Shown: piece after piece, positions 26,739-35,307 of the stretch | How the letters are laid out: every line of letters begins with the position of its first letter | How positions within the stretch are numbered: the first letter of the stretch is position 1 | DNA from: Undibacterium sp. | GTDB lineage: Bacteria; Pseudomonadota; Gammaproteobacteria; Burkholderiales; Burkholderiaceae_D | Assembly (NCBI RefSeq): GCF_030651495.1 | Contig: NZ_JAUSFI010000015.1 | Coordinates: forward strand, 1-37,735 | DNA length: 37,735 bases | Direction: 5' to 3' | The notes under the pieces: model-generated | Database searches by the model: none | What the model was told of the DNA's origin: nothing | What the model saw: the letters and a program-made list of their open reading frames with translations, nothing else | Translations under genes and position numbers: made by a program

Positions 26739-28403
26739 TTACATACTCGGATAGTTAGGTCCGCCACCACCTTCAGGCGTGACCCAGACGATATTTTGGG
26801 TCGGGTCTTTGATATCGCAAGTTTTGCAATGGACGCAGTTCTGCGCGTTGATTTGCAAACGATCTGCGCCTTCATCTGTCTTCACAAATTCATAGACGCC
26901 AGCCGGGCAATAACGTGCTTCAGGCCCTGCATACTTCGCCAAATTAATTCCGACCGGCACACTCGCATCTTTTAAGGTCAGATGGATGGGTTGATCTTCT
27001 GCATGATTGGTATTGGAGATAAAGACCGAAGATAAACGGTCAAAAGTGAGCTTACCGTCTGGTTTCGGATACACAATTGGTTTAAATTCAGCAGCAGGGC
27101 GCAGACATTCGTGATCGGCTTTTGTGTGATGCAAAGTCCAGGGTGCTTTGCCACGCAAGATCATTTGATCGATCCAGACTAAAGGTGAGCCATAAGTGCC
27201 TTTTTTCAGCAAAGGCTTCACATTGCGTGCAGTGTAAAGCTCTTCATGTAGCCAGGACTGCTCAAACGAGGTGGCGTAAGCGGTCAGTTCGTCATGCTGA
27301 CGTTGTGCACCGAGTGCTTCGAAGGCCGCCGTAGCTGCCAGCATACCGGTCTTGATCGCGGCATGGCTGCCCTTGATGCGGCTCATGTTAAGGAACCCTG
27401 CATCACAACCTATCAGCGCGCCGCCTGGAAACACCAGTTTTGGGAGCGATTGCAAACCACCGGCAGTGATAGCGCGGGCGCCATAAGAAATGCGCTTGCC
27501 ACCTTCAAAGAAGCTGCGAATGGCTGGATGGGTTTTGAAGCGCTGAAATTCTTCATAAGGTGACAAGTATGGATTTTCGTAGGCGAGTCCGACTACATAA
27601 CCAACTGCTACCTGATTATTTTCTAGGTGGTACAAGAAAGAGCCGCTGTATTGATCCATCAGTGGCCAGCCGGTGGTGTGTATTACTAAGCCTGGCTTGT
27701 GTTGTTGAGGATCGATTTCCCACAATTCCTTAATGCCTATGCCATACGACTGCGGATCTTTGCCTTTGTTCAGGTCGTACTTTGCCATAACTTGCTTGCC
27801 AAGGTGGCCGCGTGCGCCTTCGGCAAACAGGGTGTACTTGGCGTGCAATTCCATTCCGAGCTGGAACGCAGGTGAGGCCTCTCCATGTCTATCTACGCCC
27901 ATGTTGCCAGTTGCTACACCTTTAACTGAGCCATCGTCATTGTATAAAATTTCGGCAGCGGGAAAACCTGGGAACACTTCTACCCCCAGCGCTTCGGCCT
28001 GCTGACCAAGCCAGCGCGTTACGTTAGCAAGAGAAACGACATAGTTACCGTGATTGGCGAAACAGGCTGGCAACATCCAGTTAGGCGTCTTGTAAGCCTT
28101 GGTTTCAGTCAGCACCAGAACGCGGTCTTCGGTGACTTCAGTATTGAGCGGCGCGCCCATTTCTTTCCAGTTGGGGAACAATTCTGTGAGCGCCTTAGGG
28201 TCCATGACCGCGCCTGACAAAATATGCGCACCTGGCTCACCGCCTTTTTCTAATACACAAACGGATACCTCTCGACCTGTCTCTGCCGCCAACTGTTTTA
28301 ACTTAATTGCCGCAGACAAGCCAGCAGGGCCGCCACCGACGATTACTACGTCATATTCCATCGCGTCGCGCGGACCGTATTGTTCTAGGAGGCTTTGTGT
28401 CAT
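26739..28403 (-). CDS. Electron transfer flavoprotein-ubiquinone oxidoreductase
   Basis: ETF-QO takes electrons from reduced ETF, which collects them from acyl-CoA and related dehydrogenases, and reduces membrane ubiquinone. The 554-residue protein starts with an FAD-binding fold (VVIVGGGPAGLSAA, about residues 19-32) and ends with a [4Fe-4S] ferredoxin-like domain whose ligands are C499, C523, C526 and C529. It is monotopic in the membrane. The ATG lacks a good ribosome site. It is divergent from the SDR-thioesterase pair. An alternative name is FixC-like, but the C-terminal cluster domain and the length favour ETF-QO. Confidence 0.96.
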   Translation of the reverse strand: MTQSLLEQYGPRDAMEYDVVIVGGGPAGLSAAIKLKQLAAETGREVSVCVLEKGGEPGAHILSGAVMDPKALTELFPNWKEMGAPLNTEVTEDRVLVLTETKAYKTPNWMLPACFANHGNYVVSLANVTRWLGQQAEALGVEVFPGFPAAEILYNDDGSVKGVATGNMGVDRHGEASPAFQLGMELHAKYTLFAEGARGHLGKQVMAKYDLNKGKDPQSYGIGIKELWEIDPQQHKPGLVIHTTGWPLMDQYSGSFLYHLENNQVAVGYVVGLAYENPYLSPYEEFQRFKTHPAIRSFFEGGKRISYGARAITAGGLQSLPKLVFPGGALIGCDAGFLNMSRIKGSHAAIKTGMLAATAAFEALGAQRQHDELTAYATSFEQSWLHEELYTARNVKPLLKKGTYGSPLVWIDQMILRGKAPWTLHHTKADHECLRPAAEFKPIVYPKPDGKLTFDRLSSVFISNTNHAEDQPIHLTLKDASVPVGINLAKYAGPEARYCPAGVYEFVKTDEGADRLQINAQNCVHCKTCDIKDPTQNIVWVTPEGGGGPNYPSM

Positions 28404-28708
28404 GGCTTTTATCGCTTTTAAAAAATTTACGAACGAACGTGCTTATTTGTTGTCAGCATGTTATATGCTGTGAATGGTTTCTGCAAGCGGTGCAAATAAG
28501 TGAATATTTTTTATCACTACACGGCTAAGTGTCAGAATTATCGCAGAGCATTGGGCAATATGCAGTAATTTCATGCATTCGCGCTCTATATAGTCACAAA
28601 AAAATCATCTGGACGTGCAATTTATGAAACAGGCCATTGGTGTCTATGTCATCATAGCGTTTCAATTAGAGTAGTACAGTTATTCAAAAAATTTAGCGGG
28701 AGAATTAG
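28404..28708. promoter_or_regulatory. Divergent intergenic region with three dyads
   Basis: This 305-base gap holds no gene that I can support. Dyads are CAGCAT-N5-ATGCTG (28454-28470), AGTGA-N10-TCACT (28499-28518) and ATGCA-N9-TGCAT (28560-28578). A -10-like TATAGT on + lies at 28589-28594 without a clear -35. The dyads are candidate operators for the two divergent transcripts; no regulator can be named. Confidence 0.35.
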
Positions 28709-29485
28709 ATGGGAATTGAAGTTAATTTTGAAGGCAAGATCGCTCTTGTAACTGGCGCATCGAGCGGACTTGGTGCCCGCTTTGCAAAAATTCTTGCGCA
28801 GGCAGGTGCACAGGTGGTGCTGGCGTCGCGTCGTATTGATCGCTTAAAGGAGTTGCGCGCTGAGATTGAAGCTGAAGGTGGCGCAGCCCATGTCGTGGCG
28901 CTGGATGTGACTGATTATGCGAGTATTAAGTCCGCGATTGCGCATGCAGAAACTGAAGCGGGTCCCATTGATATTCTTATCAATAACTCCGGAGTTTCAA
29001 CCACGCAAAAATTAGTCGATGTGACGCCTGAAGATTATGCTTATGTCATGGATACCAATCAGCGCGGTGCTTTTTTTGTGGCACAAGAGACGGCCAAGCG
29101 CATGATCGCCCGTTATAAAGGGGATCACAAAAAACAACATCGCATCATCAATATTGCCTCCGTCGCAGGTCTGCGTGTGCTGCCGCAGATTGGTGTTTAC
29201 TGTATAAGTAAAGCCGGTGTGATCCATATGACTAAGGCGATGGCGGTAGAGTGGGGTAAGTTCGGTATCAACGTTAATGCTATTTGCCCGGGATATATTT
29301 CAACTGAAATTAATGCTGAACATTTTAATAGCGAGCAAGGTCAGAAATTGATCGAGATGCTGCCTAGAAAACGTGTCGGTACACCAGAAGATCTTGACGG
29401 TTTATTGTTGTTATTGGCGGCGGAAGAATCGCGTTTTCTGAATGGCGCTATCGTGACGGCAGATGACGGCATGAGCGCGCAGTGA
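28709..29485 (+). CDS. Short-chain dehydrogenase/reductase
   Basis: This 258-residue classical SDR has TGASSGLG at residues 15-22, NNSG at 92-95 (Ser in place of the usual Ala), Ser151 and Y164-CIS-K168. LASRR after the second strand gives a basic pair, consistent with NADPH preference or a FabG-like enzyme. GGGAG lies 6 bases before the ATG. The stop codon overlaps the thioesterase start (TGATG), so the two are translated together. Divergence from ETF-QO and linkage with an acyl-CoA thioesterase suggest action on a 3-hydroxyacyl or 3-oxoacyl CoA substrate; this is inference. Confidence 0.9.
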   Translation: MGIEVNFEGKIALVTGASSGLGARFAKILAQAGAQVVLASRRIDRLKELRAEIEAEGGAAHVVALDVTDYASIKSAIAHAETEAGPIDILINNSGVSTTQKLVDVTPEDYAYVMDTNQRGAFFVAQETAKRMIARYKGDHKKQHRIINIASVAGLRVLPQIGVYCISKAGVIHMTKAMAVEWGKFGINVNAICPGYISTEINAEHFNSEQGQKLIEMLPRKRVGTPEDLDGLLLLLAAEESRFLNGAIVTADDGMSAQ

Positions 29486-29940
29486 TGGACGCCAAGGTAG
29501 TGGATAAAAAGCTGGTGTATACGGTGACCATTCCTATCCGCTGGGGTGATATGGATGCTATGGGTCACGTTAACAATACGATCTATTTTCGTTATATGGA
29601 GCAAGCGCGAATAGAGTGGTTGACGATGCTCGGTTGCCTGCCAGACGAAAACGGTAATGGTCCGGTGATCGTTAACGCCCATTGCACCTTCAAACGGCCA
29701 TTAAAATATCCTGGTCAGGTGGAGGTGTGTACGTATATCGGTGCTGCAGGACGCAGCAGTATTGAAACCATACAAGAAATGCGTAGCGTCGACGATGGTT
29801 ACGCTTTGTACGCCGAGGGTGGTGCCAAGGTGGTGTGGGTCGATGCGCTTACGCAAAAATCTACCCCATTGCCGGACGCGATACGTCAAAAATTAACCGA
29901 ACTGAAGTCGGTCAGCAAGCCTAAGAAAGTGATAGCCTGA
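29485..29940 (+). CDS. Acyl-CoA thioesterase, hot-dog fold (4HBT family)
   Basis: This 151-residue single hot-dog domain protein has the family signature RWGDMDAMGHVNN (residues 19-31) followed by YFRYMEQAR. D24 is the candidate catalytic aspartate of the YbgC/FadM type. Such enzymes hydrolyse acyl-CoAs in the cytosol. The start ATG overlaps the stop of the SDR gene by one base; a GTG one codon earlier is also possible. Only 18 bases separate its stop from the end of the convergent PAS-LuxR gene, with no terminator between. Confidence 0.9.
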   Translation: MDAKVVDKKLVYTVTIPIRWGDMDAMGHVNNTIYFRYMEQARIEWLTMLGCLPDENGNGPVIVNAHCTFKRPLKYPGQVEVCTYIGAAGRSSIETIQEMRSVDDGYALYAEGGAKVVWVDALTQKSTPLPDAIRQKLTELKSVSKPKKVIA

Positions 29941-29958
29941 TCCTGCTGGTCCGAAGTG

Positions 29959-30519
29959 TTAGTTGCCGATTCTGAGTAATTTATGCACCAGTTCACTCGA
30001 GGTCGACGCGCTAAATTTACGCATTAATTTGGCTCTGTGCATTTCTACTGTTCTGGGACTTAAACCGATGAGTCGGGCGATCAGCTTACTGGTTTTTCCC
30101 TCCACCAGTAAGGCGGCGATCTCTCGTTCCCGGGGGGTTAATTCTGCCGATACCGGGCGTTTGGCACTTAAATCTTCAAAAGTCCAAATGCCTGCTGCGT
30201 GTGGATCTTCTTTGTGCAAACCGCGACCAGAGACGTGGCACCAGAATAATTCTTGATTCGCACGCTTCATGATGCGTTCATCGGAATAGCAGCCTTTGGC
30301 GTTCATGATAGGCGTGATGCGTGCGCCAGTGCGTTCAAACTCATCTGGAGTAGGGTACAGTGCTAAAAAAGACAAACCAAGTAAGTTTTCTTTTCGGTAA
30401 CCGAACATCCGCGCCAGGTCATCATTGCATGCCTGAATAATACGGTTTTCTGAAACGCACATACCGACGGGGGCGTGCTGGAAAATGGACTCAAAGTTGA
30501 TGGCTTGCGCTGCATTCAT
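29959..30519 (-). CDS. PAS domain-containing LuxR-type regulator
   Basis: This 186-residue transcription factor has an N-terminal PAS domain (about residues 8-115, with APVGMCVSENRIIQACND and FGYRKENLLGLS) and a C-terminal LuxR/FixJ helix-turn-helix (about 127-183: LTPREREIAALLVEGKTSK and SPRTVEMHRAKLMRKF). It lacks a receiver domain, so it probably senses a ligand or redox state through PAS. I chose the inner ATG at 30519; the frame is open to an ATG at 30582. It diverges from scoA and is a likely regulator of the CoA-transferase genes, by position only. Confidence 0.9.
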   Translation of the reverse strand: MNAAQAINFESIFQHAPVGMCVSENRIIQACNDDLARMFGYRKENLLGLSFLALYPTPDEFERTGARITPIMNAKGCYSDERIMKRANQELFWCHVSGRGLHKEDPHAAGIWTFEDLSAKRPVSAELTPREREIAALLVEGKTSKLIARLIGLSPRTVEMHRAKLMRKFSASTSSELVHKLLRIGN

Positions 30520-30744
30520 AGGTTTTCGGCGTCTCTTTATTATGTCGCTGTATCGATGGCATAAGGTTTTAATGTACATCATGCCTTGTCCATTCTACAC
30601 ATTGTTAAATGTATCCATAAAAGTCAGGTAGTTTTACGGTATTGCACAGGCTTGCGTAGCAGCATATCCTGTGAAACGGCATTAAAATGACGATACCTCT
30701 CAGGTGCGCATTGCCATCATATTTTATAAAGAAAAGGGACGACT

Positions 30745-31443
30745 ATGGACAAGGTTTATCCTGATGCAGCAACCGCTCTGGCAGACATCGTTAAAGATGG
30801 ACAGACCATCGCAGTGGGTGGATTTGGTTTATGCGGCATTCCTGAAGCTTTGATCGCTGCCTTACGCGATTCAGGTGTACAAAATCTGACTGCTATTTCG
30901 AATAATGCCGGCGTTGATGGTTTTGGTTTGGGGCAATTGCTGACCACGCGCCAAATCAAAAAAATGATTTCATCCTATGTCGGTGAAAACAAGGAATTCG
31001 AGCGCCAATACCTGGCCGGCGAATTGCAGCTTGAATTTACGCCGCAAGGAACCTTGGCTGAAAAACTGCGTGCCGGTGGTGCCGGTATTCCTGCCTTTTT
31101 TACCAAGACCGGGGTCGGTACTATTGTTGCCGAGGGTAAAGAAATTCGTGAATTTGATGGGCAAAATTACGTGATGGAGCGCTCGCTGGTAGCCGATGTG
31201 TCCTTGGTTAAGGCCTATAAAGCGGACAAGGCAGGTAATTTGGTGTATCGAAAAACAGCACGTAATTTCAATCCGAATGTGGCCATGGCCGGTAAAATCA
31301 CGGTGGCAGAAGTTGAGGTGCTGGTCGAGATCGGCGAACTGGATCCGGATGAAGTGCATACTCCGGGCATTTATGTGCAGCGCATTGTGGTGAATGCACA
31401 GCCAGAAAAACGCATAGAACAGCGTACTGTTCGTCCTTCATAA
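30745..31443 (+). CDS. scoA: 3-oxoacid CoA-transferase subunit A
   Basis: With ScoB it forms succinyl-CoA:3-ketoacid CoA-transferase, moving CoA from succinyl-CoA to acetoacetate. The 232-residue protein has the N-terminal [13 protein letters not shown] (CoA-binding), [12 protein letters not shown] and the family C-terminus [15 protein letters not shown] lies 6-7 bases before the ATG. An AtoD-type subunit (acetate CoA-transferase) is the alternative reading, but the sequence and the nearby bdhA favour ketone-body use. scoB follows after 35 bases. Confidence 0.95.
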   Translation: MDKVYPDAATALADIVKDGQTIAVGGFGLCGIPEALIAALRDSGVQNLTAISNNAGVDGFGLGQLLTTRQIKKMISSYVGENKEFERQYLAGELQLEFTPQGTLAEKLRAGGAGIPAFFTKTGVGTIVAEGKEIREFDGQNYVMERSLVADVSLVKAYKADKAGNLVYRKTARNFNPNVAMAGKITVAEVEVLVEIGELDPDEVHTPGIYVQRIVVNAQPEKRIEQRTVRPS

Positions 31444-31478
31444 TCCGACCAATAACAAAAATAGACAGGAGCAGCAAG

Positions 31479-32120
31479 ATGGCATGGAATCGTGATGAAA
31501 TGGCCGCGCGTGCGGCGCAAGAACTGCAAGACGGTTTTTACGTGAACCTTGGCATAGGCTTGCCGACTATGGTCGCTAACCATGTGCCAAAGGGGATGGA
31601 TGTTTGGCTGCAATCGGAAAACGGTTTGCTCGGTATCGGGCCGTTCCCGACCGAAGCCGAAGTTGATGCCGACATGATCAATGCGGGTAAGCAAACCGTG
31701 ACGACCTTGCCAGGCTCATCGATTTTTAGCTCGGCAGATTCGTTTGCGATGATCCGCGGCGGCAAAATCAATCTGGCTATCCTGGGGGCGATGCAAGTCA
31801 GCCAGACGGGTGATCTGGCCAACTGGATGATCCCGGGAAAAATGGTCAAGGGCATGGGCGGCGCGATGGATCTGGTGGCCGGTGTCGGACGGGTTGTGGT
31901 GTTGATGGAACACGTGGCCAAGGGCGATGCGCATAAAATCCTTAAAAAATGCGATCTGCCGCTGACGGGCGTCGGCGTGGTTAACCGCATCATTACTGAT
32001 CTTGGGGTGATCGACGTGACGCCACAAGGATTAAAATTGATTGAGCTGGCCAGTGGCGTCAGTAAAGAAGAAGTCATGGCTAAAACTGAAGCCGCGTTAG
32101 ATGTAAGCGCCCTGGCTTAG
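31479..32120 (+). CDS. scoB: 3-oxoacid CoA-transferase subunit B
   Basis: The beta subunit of the CoA-transferase carries the catalytic glutamate. The 213-residue protein has E47 in [10 protein letters not shown], the residue that forms the glutamyl-CoA thioester in this family, preceded by [11 protein letters not shown]. Length is typical. AGGAG lies 7 bases before the ATG. It is co-transcribed with scoA and ends at a strong terminator. The product acetoacetyl-CoA goes to thiolase, not encoded here. Confidence 0.96.
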   Translation: MAWNRDEMAARAAQELQDGFYVNLGIGLPTMVANHVPKGMDVWLQSENGLLGIGPFPTEAEVDADMINAGKQTVTTLPGSSIFSSADSFAMIRGGKINLAILGAMQVSQTGDLANWMIPGKMVKGMGGAMDLVAGVGRVVVLMEHVAKGDAHKILKKCDLPLTGVGVVNRIITDLGVIDVTPQGLKLIELASGVSKEEVMAKTEAALDVSALA

Positions 32121-32134
32121 CCATTGCTGCCAAT

Positions 32135-32172
32135 AAAAAAGCACTTGCGGATCATTCTCAAGTGCTTTTTTT
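32135..32172. terminator. Terminator after scoB, probably bidirectional
   Basis: Six As plus GCACTTG pair with CAAGTGC plus Ts in a 13-bp stem around an 11-base loop, ending in seven Ts. It lies between scoB (+) and the convergent DUF3617 gene (-), and the flanking A and T tracts suit both. Confidence 0.9.
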
Positions 32173-32190
32173 ATTGCTTGAAATGTCTTT

Positions 32191-32258
32191 TGTTTGCACA
32201 TACTGGGTAGGGGTATGTTTGCACATCAGGCTAGTGCGCATAATCTATATGCGCTAGC
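32191..32258. repeat. 11-bp direct repeat and bulged hairpin
   Basis: TGTTTGCACAT occurs at 32191-32201 and 32216-32226, a 25-base period. Next to it GCTAG-TG-CGCATA (32230-32242) pairs with TATGCGCTAGC (32248-32258) with a two-base bulge and a 5-base loop. Both lie in the 3' flank of the DUF3617 gene. Confidence 0.5.
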
Positions 32259-32290
32259 AAGCTTCATTTCCCTATACTCCCCTTATATCT

Positions 32291-32839
32291 TTATTTCTTT
32301 GGCTGGAAATTCCCTGCCGGTTTGACTTCTCCGCAATCAGAAGATAGCCATTTACCCGTTGTTTCCATGTGTTGCGTGACGGGGTTGCCGTGTGACATAC
32401 CTTTGAAGTCGTAGGTAGAGTGCAGGCTGTTGCTGCCACTGTAGCTTCCCTTGACGGTTCCCTTGCCTTTGAGATCGGGGCTATCGCAGATCAGATCTAG
32501 TGAGTAAGTGTTGCCACTTTGACTCACGTTCTGAGATTTGCATCCCGACTGCTCCTTTTGTGTCATCGGCGGCTGATTTTGTTCAGCCATTTCTTTGCTG
32601 ATGCACACCTGATGAACCATGGCGCCGTTTTCCATCATTGGCATCTTGATGCCCATTTTCTTCATTTTTTCGAGTTGTTCTGGCGGGATTTTCGGCATGC
32701 TTTGTATCGCATCCGATTGCATCGTCATTTCCCATAAGCCGGCTTTCATGCTGGCCGCATAGGCGGTAGGGAGGCAACATGTGGCTGCCAGTAAAGCCAG
32801 GGTTATCTTCAGGGGCAGTATTGGGGTAGAACGAGGCAT
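32291..32839 (-). CDS. Secreted DUF3617 family protein
   Basis: This 182-residue protein has a Sec signal peptide (basic start, hydrophobic core about 10-24, likely cleavage after AYA at residue 28), then the DUF3617 opening MKAGLWEMTM. The middle is Met-rich (KMKKMGIKMPMM), followed by Cys residues that could form disulfides (HQVCIS, SGCKSQ, LICDSP, SSDCGE). DUF3617 proteins are periplasmic and of unknown function. AGGAG lies 5 bases before the ATG. A -10-like TATAGT on - lies at 32875-32880 with no clear -35. It is a lone gene. Confidence 0.88.
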   Translation of the reverse strand: MPRSTPILPLKITLALLAATCCLPTAYAASMKAGLWEMTMQSDAIQSMPKIPPEQLEKMKKMGIKMPMMENGAMVHQVCISKEMAEQNQPPMTQKEQSGCKSQNVSQSGNTYSLDLICDSPDLKGKGTVKGSYSGSNSLHSTYDFKGMSHGNPVTQHMETTGKWLSSDCGEVKPAGNFQPKK

Positions 32840-32961
32840 GGCGACTCCTTGAACGAAAAAAGAGATGATGGCTCACTATAGAACCTGGGAGGCGAAAGGG
32901 GAAGGTTTTTACTGCATCGTGCAATAAATTCAAACATAAGCATGCCCGGCGCGCACTGTTG

Positions 32962-32998
32962 ATGCGGCTTCCAGGCATGATAGGCCGAAAAGCCGCAT
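32962..32998. repeat. Inverted repeat between DUF3617 and bdhA genes
   Basis: ATGCGGCTT (32962-32970) and AAGCCGCAT (32990-32998) pair perfectly around a 19-base loop. It lies downstream of bdhA on the - strand, where a terminator is expected, but no T tract follows. Confidence 0.5.
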
Positions 32999-33070
32999 GG
33001 GGGCTGCGTACTGGGCTGGTGCTACTTTGATTTGCCGGCAGATGCGTTCGTCACTGCAGCACGGATCGTT

Positions 33071-33865
33071 TTATTGTGCCACCCAACCGCCGTCCATATT
33101 CCATGCCACACCGCGCACCTGATTTGCCGCATCGCTGCAAAAGAAGAGTGCCAGCGCACCAAGTTGCTCAGGAGTCACGAATTCGCCCGAAGGTTGTTTC
33201 TCGGCCAGCAAGGATTTTTTTGCCGCCTCATTGCTGATGCCTTCTTTTTCGGCGCGTGCATCGACTTGCTTTTGTACTAAGGGCGTCAGTACCCAACCCG
33301 GGCAGATCGCGTTGCAGGTAATGCCGGTGTGGGCAGTTTCGAGCGCGGTGGTTTTGGTGAAACCGACCAGACCGTGTTTGGCCGCTACGTAGGCGGATTT
33401 TTGCGCCGAGGCAACCAGACCATGGACCGATGCCAGATTAATGATGCGTCCCCAGTTTTTCGCCTTCATTCCAGGCAAAGCGAGGCGGGTGGTGTGGAAG
33501 GCGGAAGTCAGATTGATCGCGATGATCGCATCCCATTTTTCAACCGGAAAATCTTCGATATTTGCCACATGCTGGATGCCCGCATTATTTACCAGGATGT
33601 CGATGCCACCGAATTGTTGGGCTGCTTCTTCCATCATGCTGGCGATTTGTTCCGGCTTGCTCATGTCTGCGTTGGAATAGGACGTCTGTATGCCAAATTC
33701 TTGCTCCATAGCAGTTCTTAATGCCTTGATTTCGGCATTATCACCAAAGCCGTTAACCACAATATTGGCACCTGCTGCCGCTAACGATCTGGCGATGCCA
33801 AGGCCAATGCCGGAGGTGGAGCCAGTGACCAAGGCCGTTTTACCTTTGAGTATATTCGTATGCAT
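33071..33865 (-). CDS. bdhA: 3-hydroxybutyrate dehydrogenase
   Basis: BdhA oxidises D-3-hydroxybutyrate to acetoacetate with NAD, feeding PHB-derived monomers to the CoA-transferase. The 264-residue SDR has TGSTSGIG at residues 14-21, NNAGIQHV from 93, S146, Y159 and K163. Features typical of the 3HBDH subfamily are NNAGIQHVANIEDFP, ALETAHTGITCNAICPGWV and LVQKQV near the substrate lid, and the C-terminus VAWNMDGGWVAQ. AAGGAG lies 5 bases before the ATG. It is the functional partner of scoAB about 1 kb away but is transcribed separately, from the opposite strand. Confidence 0.94.
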   Translation of the reverse strand: MHTNILKGKTALVTGSTSGIGLGIARSLAAAGANIVVNGFGDNAEIKALRTAMEQEFGIQTSYSNADMSKPEQIASMMEEAAQQFGGIDILVNNAGIQHVANIEDFPVEKWDAIIAINLTSAFHTTRLALPGMKAKNWGRIINLASVHGLVASAQKSAYVAAKHGLVGFTKTTALETAHTGITCNAICPGWVLTPLVQKQVDARAEKEGISNEAAKKSLLAEKQPSGEFVTPEQLGALALFFCSDAANQVRGVAWNMDGGWVAQ

Positions 33866-34063
33866 TCTGACTCCTTAAGATTGTTATTTGAATAAAAAAG
33901 TTGGTTATGACAAATTCTTCAGTGATTTTAAGCCCAACGACCAGTAAAATGACAGTCTATCGTCCATAGTAAAACTACTGGGATGATTTATATGCTCAAT
34001 TCAACGCCCAAAGAGAAGCGCATTGGGAAGTACGATTGAACGCTCATTTCTAAGGTCATCACT

Positions 34064-34927
34064 ATGCAAGCCAAACGTCACTCAGTGCAATGTCTTTCTC
34101 CGGCAGGATTACATCGCATGTCGTATCAAGAATGGGGCGATCCTGCCAATGCTAAAGTATTGATCTGCGTGCATGGAATTACCCGGGTATCGGATGATTT
34201 TGATGCGCTGGCGCAGGCGTTATCCGATTCCTATCGCGTGGTTTGCCCGGATGTGGTCGGGCGTGGACAATCTGATTCGCTGAACAATCCCCAGTTATAT
34301 CAAATTCCCCAATATGTCAGCGATATGGTGACCTTGCTGGCACGCTTAAATGCCGAAACCGTCGATTGGTTTGGCACTTCTATGGGCGGCTTGATCGGGA
34401 TGGCACTCGCTTCACTGCCGAATAACCCCATCCGAAAATTGGTGCTCAATGATGTCGGCCCAGCGCTGAATCTGGATGCGATCGTGCGGATAGGCGAATA
34501 CATCGGCGAAGACGTGCGCTTTGATACCTTTGATGAAGCTGCGGCCTATATCCGTGAAATTTCGCTTTCTTTTGGACCGCATACTGAGGTGCAGTGGCGC
34601 AAACTTGCCAGCGACGTATTGCGACAAAATAGAGAGGGGCAGTGGGTACGCCACTATGATCTGAGTCTGGCCATACCGGTCAAGGCCACTACGCCCGAAG
34701 TCGCCGCTGTTGCGCAAAAGATGCTATGGGCGGCTTATGATGCGATCACTTGTCCAACGCTGCTGATACGCGGTAGCGAATCTGACTTATTGACGGCCGA
34801 GGCGGCACAGCAAATGATGCAGCGCGGTCCACGCGCTCAGGTGGTTGAGATCGCCGGCGTGGGCCATGCGCCCACTTTTGTTCAAGCGGAGCAAATTGCT
34901 ATCGCCAGAGATTTTTTGTTGGCCTGA
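34064..34927 (+). CDS. Alpha/beta hydrolase
   Basis: This 287-residue alpha/beta-hydrolase has the nucleophile elbow GTSMGG with S106, the oxyanion motif VHGITR at residues 36-41, candidate acid D241 (SESDLLT) and H268 (GVGHAPTF). No signal peptide is seen, so it is probably cytosolic. AAGG lies about 8 bases before the ATG. RidA follows after 25 bases on the same strand, without a terminator, so the hydrolase, RidA and RelA genes may form one transcript. The substrate is unknown; esterase or C-C hydrolase activities occur in this group. Confidence 0.88.
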   Translation: MQAKRHSVQCLSPAGLHRMSYQEWGDPANAKVLICVHGITRVSDDFDALAQALSDSYRVVCPDVVGRGQSDSLNNPQLYQIPQYVSDMVTLLARLNAETVDWFGTSMGGLIGMALASLPNNPIRKLVLNDVGPALNLDAIVRIGEYIGEDVRFDTFDEAAAYIREISLSFGPHTEVQWRKLASDVLRQNREGQWVRHYDLSLAIPVKATTPEVAAVAQKMLWAAYDAITCPTLLIRGSESDLLTAEAAQQMMQRGPRAQVVEIAGVGHAPTFVQAEQIAIARDFLLA

Positions 34928-34952
34928 TTTAATTTTTCTAGCTTGGAGCAAA

Positions 34953-35303
34953 ATGAGTATTCAGCGTTTTCATGTTGGTCAGCGTTTGTCTGAAATGGCG
35001 ATTTTTAACAAAACTATTTATTTGGCCGGACAGATTCCTGATGACTTTACTCAGGATATCGTCGGGCAGACTAAAGAAGTATTGGGGCATGTCGATCGCT
35101 TATTGGCAGAAGCCAGCAGCGACAAATTGCATATTCTGATGTGCCAGATTTTTCTTTCTGACATTCATCTTATTTCTGGCATGAATCAGGCATGGGATGC
35201 CTGGGTAGCTGATGGTCACGCCCCGCCGCGTGCGACGGTACAGGCCGCACTGGCCAATTCAGCATGGCTAATTGAAATTGTCGTTACTGCAGCGCAAAAA
35301 TAA
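34953..35303 (+). CDS. RidA/YjgF family protein
   Basis: This 116-residue single-domain RidA-like protein has R93 in PPRATVQA and E108 in LIEIVVTA, matching the Arg and Glu of the imine/enamine deaminase site. The archetype hydrolyses reactive 2-aminoacrylate from PLP enzymes. This is a divergent subgroup (family members near relA are annotated as RidA family), so the activity is probable, not certain. GGAG lies 4 bases before the ATG. The relA ATG follows after 4 bases. Confidence 0.9.
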   Translation: MSIQRFHVGQRLSEMAIFNKTIYLAGQIPDDFTQDIVGQTKEVLGHVDRLLAEASSDKLHILMCQIFLSDIHLISGMNQAWDAWVADGHAPPRATVQAALANSAWLIEIVVTAAQK

Positions 35304-35307
35304 AATC

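Noticed and set aside
28621..28671. 15-codon frame upstream of the second SDR gene
   Set aside because: It has no ribosome site at useful spacing and no notable residue pattern.
30641..30657. Sigma-54-like promoter (TTGCACA-N3-TTGCG) upstream of scoA
   Set aside because: The spacing between the -24 and -12 elements is one base short of the strict consensus, the GG of the -24 element is missing, and no sigma-54 activator is encoded nearby.
31538..32077. 179-codon - strand frame inside scoB
   Set aside because: It is antisense to a certain gene and Pro/Ser/Thr-rich without any domain.
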